Shown here piece by piece: positions 1 to 5,820 of a stretch of DNA of 10,668 nt. The DNA is from Pseudomonadota bacterium (GTDB lineage: Bacteria > Pseudomonadota > Alphaproteobacteria > Ferrovibrionales > Ferrovibrionaceae): positions 1-10,668 of the forward strand of contig JAEYSS010000197.1 of NCBI GenBank assembly GCA_023434425.1, in the 5' to 3' direction. Below the pieces are notes generated by a model. That model was not told where the DNA came from and ran no database searches. It saw nothing but the letters and a program-made list of their open reading frames with translations. Within the stretch, counting starts at the first letter, position 1. The number at the start of each line of letters is the position of its first letter. A program made the translations under genes and the position numbers.

Positions 1-624
1 AGTTTCCCCGAAGAGACCCGCCGCTCGCTGACTGCGTTGTGCGCCGGCGTTCCCGGCGCGCGCTGGGTCAACCCCGATCAGTTCCACCTCACGCTCCGTT
101 TCATCGGCGAAGTCGATGGCCGCACCGCCCGCACGGTGTCCGAAGCGCTCTCCGCCATCACCATGCCGGATTTCGACCTTGAACTGTTCGGCGTCGGCAC
201 CTTCGGCGACAAGCGCAAGGCCAATTCGCTCTGGGCCGGCGTGCGGCCCAACGCCGCGCTGAACCGCCTGCAGGACAAGGTCGACAATGCCATGCTGCGT
301 GCCGGCCTCGCGCCAGACCGCCGCAAATTCAGCCCCCACGTGACGCTGGCGCGGCTGAACAATGCACCCTTCGACCGTATCGGCGCATACCTGAGCCATC
401 ATGCGCTGTATGCCGGCCCGCGCTATCGCTGCGACCGTTTCACGCTCTATTCCAGCTTCCTGTCGTCGTCGGGTGCGATCTACACGCCCGAGCAGATCTA
501 TCGCCTGGATGGCGGTGTGGCGGAGGATGCCGAACATGACTGGATGGCCGACGAGGCCGATGCCTGGGACCAGGATCATGGCGACTGGGACAAGGCTGAA
601 GCGGCGGCCTACGGTGCCGAGTAA
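1..624 (+). CDS. thpR: RNA 2',3'-cyclic phosphodiesterase (2'-5' RNA ligase family), 5' end missing
   Basis: This 2H-phosphoesterase opens 2',3'-cyclic phosphates at RNA ends; family members were first known as 2'-5' tRNA ligases. The frame is open from base 1, so the start lies outside the window; only about 10 N-terminal residues seem to be missing (the usual M-x-L-F-V-A-I beginning). Both signature H-x-T motifs are present: HLT at residues 29-31 and HVT at 113-115, counting from the first codon in the window. They sit in the typical contexts RWVNPDQFHLTLRFIGEV and KFSPHVTLARL. The canonical fold should end near residue 170. A further 37 residues follow, with 13 Asp/Glu, three Trp and one Lys, which I do not recognise from the family. 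The gene ends 9 bp before cobB, so the two are probably co-transcribed. The family call is firm; the physiological substrate is unknown even in well-studied relatives. Confidence 0.93.
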   Translation, partial: SFPEETRRSLTALCAGVPGARWVNPDQFHLTLRFIGEVDGRTARTVSEALSAITMPDFDLELFGVGTFGDKRKANSLWAGVRPNAALNRLQDKVDNAMLRAGLAPDRRKFSPHVTLARLNNAPFDRIGAYLSHHALYAGPRYRCDRFTLYSSFLSSSGAIYTPEQIYRLDGGVAEDAEHDWMADEADAWDQDHGDWDKAEAAAYGAE

Positions 625-633
625 CCGGGCTGA

Positions 634-1344
634 ATGAACCGCAGACCGCGCTCCATCGTGGTGCTGACCGGTGCCGGCATCTCGGCCGAATCCGGTCTCG
701 GCACCTTCCGCGACAAGGACGGTCTGTGGACCAAATACGACCTGAACGAGGTGGCGACGCCGGAGGGTTTCGCGCGCAATCCCGTGCTGGTGCACGACTT
801 CTACAATGCGCGGCGCAGGAATCTGCTCGACGCCGCGCCCAATGCGGCTCATGCCGCGCTGGCCGAACTGGAGCGGCGGTTCGATGGCGACTTTCTGCTG
901 GTGACGCAGAATGTCGACGACCTGCATGAACGCGCCGGCTCTGCCAAGCTGATGCATATGCATGGCGAGCTGTTCAAAATCCGCTGCGAGGATTGCGGCA
1001 ATGTGCTGGACTGGCGGCAGGATCTCGATCTGTCGACCACCTGTCCCGCCTGTGCCACCACGGGCCGCTTGCGGCCGCATGTGGTCTGGTTCGGCGAAAT
1101 GCCGCTCCACATGGAGGCGATCTACGACGCGCTGGCGCTCTGCGACCTGTTCGTCTCGATCGGCACGTCGGGGCAGGTCTACCCGGCGGCGGGTTTCGTC
1201 GCCGATGTGCGCCGGCGCGGCCTTGCGCATACCGTCGAGCTCAATCTGGATCCTTCCGACGGCTTTTCGCTGTTCGCGGAGAAAATCTACGGCCCCGCGA
1301 CGCAGGTGGTGCCGGCTTTCGCCGCACGCCTGCTCGAAATCTGA
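634..1344 (+). CDS. cobB: NAD-dependent protein deacylase, sirtuin class III (CobB/SIRT5 type)
   Basis: Sirtuins remove acyl groups from lysine side chains using NAD+, releasing nicotinamide and O-acyl-ADP-ribose; bacterial CobB acts in the cytoplasm on acetylated and succinylated proteins. The 236-residue length is typical for a minimal bacterial sirtuin. Visible motifs in order: NAD-binding GAGISAESGLGTFR (residues 13-26), TQNVDDLHERAG (91-102), catalytic His110 in HMHGE, a Cys4 zinc site at C118/C121 and C137/C140, WFGE (152-155), GTSG (177-180) and NLDPS (204-208). Tyr57 and Arg60 form the Y-x-x-R pair which in E. coli CobB and human SIRT5 binds acidic acyl groups, so desuccinylase/demalonylase activity is expected as well as deacetylase activity. 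The ATG at 634 follows the thpR stop by 9 bp with no clear Shine-Dalgarno, so translational coupling is plausible. No acyl-CoA synthetase or protein acetyltransferase lies nearby. Confidence 0.96.
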   Translation: MNRRPRSIVVLTGAGISAESGLGTFRDKDGLWTKYDLNEVATPEGFARNPVLVHDFYNARRRNLLDAAPNAAHAALAELERRFDGDFLLVTQNVDDLHERAGSAKLMHMHGELFKIRCEDCGNVLDWRQDLDLSTTCPACATTGRLRPHVVWFGEMPLHMEAIYDALALCDLFVSIGTSGQVYPAAGFVADVRRRGLAHTVELNLDPSDGFSLFAEKIYGPATQVVPAFAARLLEI

Positions 1345-1367
1345 GCCCAGATCCGATACTGCCAGCT

Positions 1368-1456
1368 TAGGTTTGCGCCAGGACATGCCGCATAGGTTGA
1401 AACTGACGCCGCGGCCTGATTCGCCGTTGCGACCAAGTAGCAGGTACGACTAGGTT
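1368..1456 (+). repeat. Three direct TAGGTT repeats upstream of the histidine kinase
   Basis: The hexamer TAGGTT occurs at 1368-1373, 1393-1398 and 1451-1456 within the 123 bp between cobB and the kinase gene. The first and third copies extend to TAGGTTT. The last copy lies 11 bp before the kinase ATG and could serve as a -10 element, with TTGCGA at 1427-1432 eighteen bases upstream. Whether the repeats form an operator, alternative promoter elements or chance is not known. I see no rho-independent terminator after cobB in this gap. Confidence 0.4.
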
Positions 1457-1467
1457 TCGTCGCCGCC

Positions 1468-2886
1468 ATGACCGCTTCCCAGACCAATTCCGTATTCTCC
1501 GCTGCCGCTCTGCGTTGGTATGACACCGCCTTTGCCGATGCGGTGATGGAACGTGAATTTCAGCAGGCCGAGGGACCGAGCGCCATCGTGTATGCCCGGT
1601 TTGCGCTGGGACTGGCCGCGGTGCTGTTTGCCAGTTTCGGCATCACCGACTGGCTCTTCGCGCCCAATGCGCCGATGATGAGTGCGATCCGTGGCGCCAG
1701 CATTCTGGTGCTGCTTCTCGCCTTTGTCGCCACCTATGTTCCAGGCATGCAGTCGCGTCACCAGCTGGTGACGCAGCTCGGCGCACTCTCCGTGGGCGTC
1801 GGCTATATCGGCGTCGTCGCGCTGGCACCGCCGCAGTTGCTGCCGCTCTATCTCGACTGCGTGATCCTGATCATCATCGGCGTTTTCGTGGTGCTGCGCA
1901 TGGGTACGCTGCGCGCCTCGCTCTCGGTACTGCTGGTCATGGCGCTGCTGGATGTGACTTATCTTTATGTCGGCCTCGGCTCGCAGGAGGATTTTGTCGT
2001 CTATCAGCTGATCATGATTTCGGCTTTCGCAATCGGCTTCTTCTCGAACTACATCTACGAGCGGCAGCGCCGGATCACCTATCTCGGTCGTCGCGCCGCC
2101 GAACAGCAGGCCGCCCGGCTGGAACAGGCGCTGCGCCGCGCCGCCGAAGCGCAGATGCAGGCCGAGCAGGCCGCTCGCGTCAAAAGCGATTTCGTCGCCC
2201 ATGTCAGTCATGAGTTGCGCACGCCGCTGAATGCCGTGATCGGCTTCGGCGAGGTGCTGGAGCGGCAGATTTTCGGCCCGCTCGGCCACAGGAAATACGC
2301 CGAGTATGCCCGTGATATTCGCGAGAGCGGCCAGCATCTGCTGTCGCTGATCAATGACGTGCTCGATCTGTCCAAGGTCGAGGCCGGCCGCATGGAACTG
2401 CATCGCGAACTGCTGGCGCCGCACGAACTGGCGCGTGCCAGCCTGGTGCTGGTCTCAGGGCTCTCGCATCTGCGCGGCACCCGGATCGAGGTCGACGTGG
2501 CGCAGGATCTGCCGCCGGTCTATGGCGATGCGCGCGCGATCAAGCAGATGCTGGTGAACCTGCTGTCGAATGCGCTGAAATTCTCGCCACCCGGTGGCGC
2601 GATCCGGATCGGTGCCGAGGCCGGCGAGCGCATCGTGCGCTTCGTCATCAGCGACAACGGTCCGGGCATGACGGCCGCACAAGTACAGATCGCCATGACG
2701 CCGTTCGGCCAGGTCAGCGGCATGGTGGCCGACAGCGAGCGCGGCACCGGGCTGGGGCTGGCGTTGGCCAACAGCCTGGCGGAACTGCATGGCGCGCCGC
2801 TGCAACTCGACTCCGAGCCGGGCCGCGGCACGCGTGCGATTATCACGCTGCCGCGTGGCGATACGCGGCAGCTCGCCGCGGACTGA
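1468..2886 (+). CDS. Orphan membrane sensor histidine kinase, PleC/DivJ-like catalytic core
   Basis: A 472-residue two-component sensor kinase of the inner membrane. Residues 1-42 are cytoplasmic-looking. Six hydrophobic segments follow at roughly 43-63, 76-92, 101-120, 126-143, 148-168 and 178-196, with short loops and no sizeable periplasmic domain, so sensing is probably within the membrane. Residues 197-240 are Ala/Gln/Arg/Glu-rich and should form a coiled-coil linker. The HisKA H-box is SHELRTPLNAVIGF with phospho-acceptor His248. The HATPase_c domain has an N-box (NLLSNALKFSP, from residue 364), G1 DNGPGM (396-401) and G2 GTGLGLALANS (426-436). The H-box region most resembles the alphaproteobacterial PleC/DivJ style, whose partner is DivK; that link is inference. 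No response regulator, PAS, HAMP or receiver domain is present here. The ATG at 1468 has no Shine-Dalgarno; a start with almost no leader is possible. Confidence 0.94.
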   Translation: MTASQTNSVFSAAALRWYDTAFADAVMEREFQQAEGPSAIVYARFALGLAAVLFASFGITDWLFAPNAPMMSAIRGASILVLLLAFVATYVPGMQSRHQLVTQLGALSVGVGYIGVVALAPPQLLPLYLDCVILIIIGVFVVLRMGTLRASLSVLLVMALLDVTYLYVGLGSQEDFVVYQLIMISAFAIGFFSNYIYERQRRITYLGRRAAEQQAARLEQALRRAAEAQMQAEQAARVKSDFVAHVSHELRTPLNAVIGFGEVLERQIFGPLGHRKYAEYARDIRESGQHLLSLINDVLDLSKVEAGRMELHRELLAPHELARASLVLVSGLSHLRGTRIEVDVAQDLPPVYGDARAIKQMLVNLLSNALKFSPPGGAIRIGAEAGERIVRFVISDNGPGMTAAQVQIAMTPFGQVSGMVADSERGTGLGLALANSLAELHGAPLQLDSEPGRGTRAIITLPRGDTRQLAAD

Positions 2887-2895
2887 AGGTCAGTC
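2881..2895. repeat. Perfect 6-bp inverted repeat containing both convergent stop codons
   Basis: GACTGA (2881-2886), a 3-base spacer AGG, then TCAGTC (2890-2895). The arms hold the kinase stop TGA and, on the other strand, the metallopeptidase stop. Both proteins end in Asp encoded by GAC followed by TGA, so the symmetry arises from mirrored ends. There is no T-tract on either side, so a classic rho-independent terminator is not supported, but the hairpin would form at the 3' end of both messages. Confidence 0.5.
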
Positions 2896-3297
2896 GGGAA
2901 CGCTGGCCTCGATACGGTCGATGTCGTCGTCCGACAGGCCGACATGATGGCCGATCTCGTGGATCAGGACGTGGCGCACGACATGGCGCAGGGATTCGCC
3001 GCACTCGCACCAGTAATCCAGCAGCGGCCGGCGATAGAGGAAGATCATGGCCGGCATGGTGCCGGTCTCGCCGCGCTGCTCGGCCACGAAGCTGCCGCCG
3101 GTATATAGCCCCAGCAGGTCGAACGGCGTCTCGCACTCCATCTCCCGCAGCACGTCCTCGTCGGGAAAGTCGGCTACCTGGATCGGCACGCCGTCGATAT
3201 AAGGACCGAGCGCAGGTCGCAGACGTTTCAGCTCGGCCTCGCCGATGGTGGCGAGATCGTCCAGGCTGGGGGCGGTTAGTTTGGCGGCATCATTCAT
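2890..3297 (-). CDS. Zincin-like metallopeptidase family protein (minizincin, Zincin_1 type)
   Basis: A 135-residue protein of the small cytoplasmic metallopeptidase family found widely in proteobacteria and actinobacteria; its substrate is not established. The zinc motif is H-E-I-G-H-H-V-G-L-S-D: His113 and His117 as ligands, Glu114 as catalytic base and Asp123 at the position of the third ligand in the HExxHxxGxxD pattern. The N-terminal half contains the family-type segment around D-F-P-D-E-D (44-49) and the hydrophobic strand PAMIFLYRRPLLD (82-94). There is no signal peptide or membrane segment. Length matches the family. The ATG at 3297 is taken as start because no other in-frame ATG lies close by; upstream there is only a weak purine run. 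It is transcribed divergently from phhB (91 bp apart) and convergently with the histidine kinase (3 bp between stops). Proteolytic activity is inferred from the motif. Confidence 0.9.
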   Translation of the reverse strand: MNDAAKLTAPSLDDLATIGEAELKRLRPALGPYIDGVPIQVADFPDEDVLREMECETPFDLLGLYTGGSFVAEQRGETGTMPAMIFLYRRPLLDYWCECGESLRHVVRHVLIHEIGHHVGLSDDDIDRIEASVPD

Positions 3298-3329
3298 GCG
3301 GCAGAACGTCTCAAACGGTGCAGGCGCGG

Positions 3330-3358
3330 TTGAAGCGGGGTATTCTGCGCGCTAGCTT
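3330..3358 (+). promoter_or_regulatory. Candidate sigma70-type promoter for phhB-senC
   Basis: TTGAAG (3330-3335), 17-bp spacer, TAGCTT (3353-3358). Read against the Caulobacter-type housekeeping pattern, TTGAAGC and GCTAGCTT are each close matches. Transcription would begin near 3365, giving a leader of about 24 bases that holds the Shine-Dalgarno of phhB. The -10 lies in the loop of an inverted repeat, CTGCGC (3345-3350) / GCGCAG (3359-3364). Prediction only; TATTCT at 3341-3346 is a competing -10 without a good -35. Confidence 0.4.
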
Positions 3359-3388
3359 GCGCAGCAACCGAAGTCCGAGGAGGATGAC

Positions 3389-3703
3389 ATGGCCGTCGCC
3401 AAACTGGAAGGCGCCGCCCGCCGGGCCGCATTGCAGGCCTTGGCCGGCTGGCAGGAAGTCAAAGGCCGCGATGCCATCGTGAAGACCTTTGTCTTCGCGG
3501 ATTTCAACACCGCCTTCGGCTTCATGACGCGCATCGCGATCCAGGCCGACAAGGCCGATCATCATCCCGAATGGTTCAATGTCTATAATCGCGTCGAGAT
3601 CACGCTGACCACGCATGATGTAGACGGACTGAGCGAACGCGATGTGAAACTGGCGACGTTTATCGATGCGGCTGCGACGGCAGCCGGCGGAAAGGTGAAA
3701 TAG
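3389..3703 (+). CDS. phhB: 4a-hydroxytetrahydrobiopterin (pterin-4-alpha-carbinolamine) dehydratase
   Basis: This 104-residue enzyme dehydrates 4a-hydroxytetrahydropterin so the cofactor of aromatic amino acid hydroxylases can be recycled; the family is also known as DCoH/PCD. The active-site signature is intact: His58-His59-Pro60, then Trp62, Tyr66, His76 and Asp85, in the segment K-A-D-H-H-P-E-W-F-N-V-Y-N-R-V-E. The length is normal for bacterial PhhB. A strong Shine-Dalgarno, GAGGAGGA at 3377-3384, sits just before the ATG and fixes the start. No phenylalanine hydroxylase (phhA) or pterin reductase gene lies in the window, so the partner must be elsewhere or the protein has another role; PCD-like proteins are common in bacteria lacking the hydroxylase. 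The senC start follows after one base, so the two genes are almost certainly one transcript, though no functional link between them is obvious. Confidence 0.95.
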   Translation: MAVAKLEGAARRAALQALAGWQEVKGRDAIVKTFVFADFNTAFGFMTRIAIQADKADHHPEWFNVYNRVEITLTTHDVDGLSERDVKLATFIDAAATAAGGKVK

Positions 3704-3704
3704 C

Positions 3705-4322
3705 ATGAGCGCGGCATCACGCGGTCTGAAACGCGGCCTGGTTTTGGCTGCTATTGTCGCGCTGTTCGGCGTCTTCGGCTATCTCGCCATGCCCTGGCTG
3801 CTGCCGCAGCGCGGCGATGACAACGCCGGCAGCGGCGTGGTGAGCATCGGCGGGCCGTTTGCGCTGACCGACCAGGATGGCAGGGCGGTCACCGACAAGG
3901 ATTTTGCCGGCAAGCTGATGCTGGTGTATTTCGGCTTCACCAATTGTCCGGATATCTGCCCCACCGGCCTGCAGACGATCGCACTGGCGATGGACCAGCT
4001 CGGCAACGATGCCGCAAAAGTGCAGCCGATCCTGATCACCGTGGATCCCGAACGCGATACCGCGCCGGCGATGAAGGAATATGTCCAGGCCTTCCACGAA
4101 CGGCTGGTCGGCCTGACCGGTACGCCCGAGCAGATCGCCGCTGTCGCCAAGGCCTACCGGGTCTATTACCAGAAGGTCACGCTGAAGGACTCGAGTCTCG
4201 GCTACTCGGTCGATCATTCCGGCTTCATCTACCTGATGGATGGGAAAGGACAGTATCTCAGCCATTTCCGCCATGATGCGACGCCGGAGCAAATGGTGCA
4301 GCGGATCCGGCAGCGCCTGTAA
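3705..4322 (+). CDS. senC: SCO1/SenC family copper chaperone for cytochrome c oxidase
   Basis: SCO proteins are membrane-anchored, thioredoxin-fold copper chaperones that help assemble the CuA centre of cytochrome oxidase, facing the periplasm. The 205-residue protein has a basic start (K9, R10), one transmembrane anchor at about 11-32 and then the soluble domain. Copper ligands are visible: Cys81 and Cys85 in TNCPDICPTGL and His171 in YSVDHSGFIYLMD. Other family landmarks are F-x-L-T-D-Q-D-G-R (52-60), L-V-Y-F-G-F-T (73-79) and ITVDPERDT (111-119). The start ATG is one base after the phhB stop, with GGAAAGG (3689-3695) as Shine-Dalgarno inside the end of phhB. No oxidase subunit, CtaG or other copper gene is nearby, so its target oxidase cannot be told from context. 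I see no terminator hairpin after the stop. Confidence 0.95.
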   Translation: MSAASRGLKRGLVLAAIVALFGVFGYLAMPWLLPQRGDDNAGSGVVSIGGPFALTDQDGRAVTDKDFAGKLMLVYFGFTNCPDICPTGLQTIALAMDQLGNDAAKVQPILITVDPERDTAPAMKEYVQAFHERLVGLTGTPEQIAAVAKAYRVYYQKVTLKDSSLGYSVDHSGFIYLMDGKGQYLSHFRHDATPEQMVQRIRQRL

Positions 4323-4364
4323 TTCCCTGATATTACTGCTTTTCAACCTGCCTGCACGCATATG

Positions 4365-4375
4365 TTGCAGCGCAA
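4365..4375. promoter_or_regulatory. TTGC-N3-GCAA dyad, candidate PhaR operator upstream of phaZ
   Basis: TTGCAGCGCAA is a perfect TTGC/GCAA dyad with a 3-base centre, followed by an A/T-rich run (AAATAAAT), about 140 bp before the phaZ ATG. PhaR repressors of alphaproteobacteria bind TGC/GCA-type dyads in the promoters of phasin and PHA genes. The match and the position before a PHA depolymerase gene suggest PHA-responsive control; this is inference. The rest of the 191-bp gap (4323-4513) holds no terminator or small gene I can support. Confidence 0.38.
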
Positions 4376-4513
4376 AATAAATCGTGCGGCCACTGACGAA
4401 CCAGCGTAAGCTGTGGCAGCATGGTGACAGGGCACAATTCTCTAACGGTTTTGTCCGATCATTGTTTTGCGGTCGCCGTATTGCTGCCGCGCTCAAGCAT
4501 CAGGGTGGAACCT

Positions 4514-5758
4514 ATGCTCTACTCGCTTTATGAACTCCAGCATGCGGCCCTGCGGCCAGTCCGCGCCATGGTCGAGGCGCAGACGGCGGCGCTGAAGCTG
4601 CCGTATCTGCCGATGAACTACACGGCGGCGGCGCGCACGCTGGCGGCCGGGCTGGAAGTCTTCAGCAACATCACGCGGCGCTATCCGAAGCCGGAATTCG
4701 GCCTCGCCACCACGACAGTGGACGGCACCGTACGCAAAGTGACCGAGCATGACGTGCTCAGCCTGCCCTTCTGCCGGCTCAAGCATTTCGAGCGCGAAGG
4801 CTGCGAGACCCGCAACGATCCCAAGCTGCTGATCGTGGCGCCGATGTCGGGCCATTACGCCACGCTGCTGCGCGGCACGGTCGAGGCAATGCTGCCCAAC
4901 CACGAGGTCTATATCACCGACTGGATCGATGCACGCGATGTGCCGCTGCGCCTGGGCCAGTTCGATCTCGACGACTATATCGACTATATCCGCGAATTCT
5001 TCGTCACGCTGGGCCCCGGCGCGCATGTGATGGGCGTATGCCAGCCCTCGGTGCCGGTGCTGGCCGCTGTGGCGCTGATGTCGGCCGAAAACGACGCGCA
5101 TGTGCCGCGTTCGATGACCCTGATGGGCGGGCCGATCGATACCCGCATCAGCCCGACCGTGCCCAACAACCTGGCACAGGAACGCTCCATCGAGTGGTTC
5201 GAACACAGCGTGATCAACCGCGTGCCGCTTCCGCATGACGGTTTTATGCGCCAGGTCTATCCCGGCTTCATCCAGCTCACCGGCTTCATGACCATGAACC
5301 TGGACCGCCATGTCGGCGCGCATGTCCGCCTGTTCCATCACCTGATCAAGGGCGACGGTGACAGCGCCAAGGCGCATACCGACTTTTACGACGAGTACTT
5401 GGCCGTCATGGATCTGCCGGCAGAATATTACCTGCAGACCGTCAAGACCGTGTTCCAGGACCATGCGCTGCCGCGCGGCATCATGACCTGTCGCGACGAG
5501 AAGGTGGAATGCGCCGCGATCCGCAAGACCGCGCTGCTGACGGTGGAAGGCGAGAAGGACGATATCTCCGGCGTCGGCCAGACCATGGCGGCGCATGATC
5601 TCTGCCCGAACATCCCCAATGCCATGCGCGGGCATCATCTGCAGGCCGGCGTGGGCCATTATGGCGTGTTCAACGGCCGGCGCTGGCGCGAGGAAATTGC
5701 CCCGCGGGTCACGGCCTTCATCCGCCAGCATGACGGCAGCCAGCCGCGCCGGCGCTGA
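4514..5758 (+). CDS. phaZ: Intracellular polyhydroxyalkanoate (PHB) depolymerase
   Basis: PhaZ hydrolyses amorphous poly(3-hydroxybutyrate) in intracellular granules, mobilising stored carbon. The 414-residue alpha/beta-hydrolase begins MLYSLYELQHAAL, the standard opening of this family, which together with AGGGTGGA just upstream (4502-4509) fixes the start at 4514. An in-frame ATG at 4421 would add 31 residues without similarity to the family and is rejected. The nucleophile elbow reads G-V-C-Q-P-S with Cys176, matching the cysteine nucleophile known for Cupriavidus PhaZ1 where lipases have serine. The charge-relay Asp is in EGEKDDISG (349 or 350) and the His is His382 in VGHYGVFNGRRW. Residues 105-137 carry the family block L-L-I-V-A-P-M-S-G-H-Y. 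There is no signal peptide, consistent with an intracellular enzyme. It is flanked by its own upstream region with a PhaR-like dyad and appears monocistronic. No PHA synthase or phasin gene is in the window. Confidence 0.96.
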   Translation: MLYSLYELQHAALRPVRAMVEAQTAALKLPYLPMNYTAAARTLAAGLEVFSNITRRYPKPEFGLATTTVDGTVRKVTEHDVLSLPFCRLKHFEREGCETRNDPKLLIVAPMSGHYATLLRGTVEAMLPNHEVYITDWIDARDVPLRLGQFDLDDYIDYIREFFVTLGPGAHVMGVCQPSVPVLAAVALMSAENDAHVPRSMTLMGGPIDTRISPTVPNNLAQERSIEWFEHSVINRVPLPHDGFMRQVYPGFIQLTGFMTMNLDRHVGAHVRLFHHLIKGDGDSAKAHTDFYDEYLAVMDLPAEYYLQTVKTVFQDHALPRGIMTCRDEKVECAAIRKTALLTVEGEKDDISGVGQTMAAHDLCPNIPNAMRGHHLQAGVGHYGVFNGRRWREEIAPRVTAFIRQHDGSQPRRR

Positions 5759-5820
5759 CCGCCACGCCTGACCCCGGCCCATGCCTTTATAGCCGCGCCG
5801 GCTAGGCGTATTCTGCTGCG

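Noticed and set aside
1427..1456. TTGCGA-N18-TAGGTT as promoter of the kinase gene
   Set aside because: Plausible but weak at both boxes, so not listed as a separate promoter; recorded only with the TAGGTT repeats.
1450..2424. 324-codon open frame on the minus strand
   Set aside because: Antisense to the histidine kinase, whose domains are all clearly recognisable; composition is that of a shadow.
4421..4513. N-terminal extension of PhaZ from an upstream ATG
   Set aside because: The 31 extra residues do not resemble the family, whereas the ATG at 4514 begins the typical MLYSLYELQ opening behind a ribosome site.
4514..5758. Cysteine instead of serine in the PhaZ nucleophile elbow as a novelty
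   Set aside because: A cysteine nucleophile is already known for the Cupriavidus-type intracellular depolymerases.
4493..5782. 429-codon open frame on the minus strand
   Set aside because: Complement of phaZ in the phase that rarely meets stops; repetitive His/Arg/Gln composition and no recognisable family.
5791..5803. AGCCG-CGC-CGGCT dyad before ycgN as a terminator or operator
   Set aside because: A 5-bp GC-rich stem of this kind is common by chance here, and no T-run follows.
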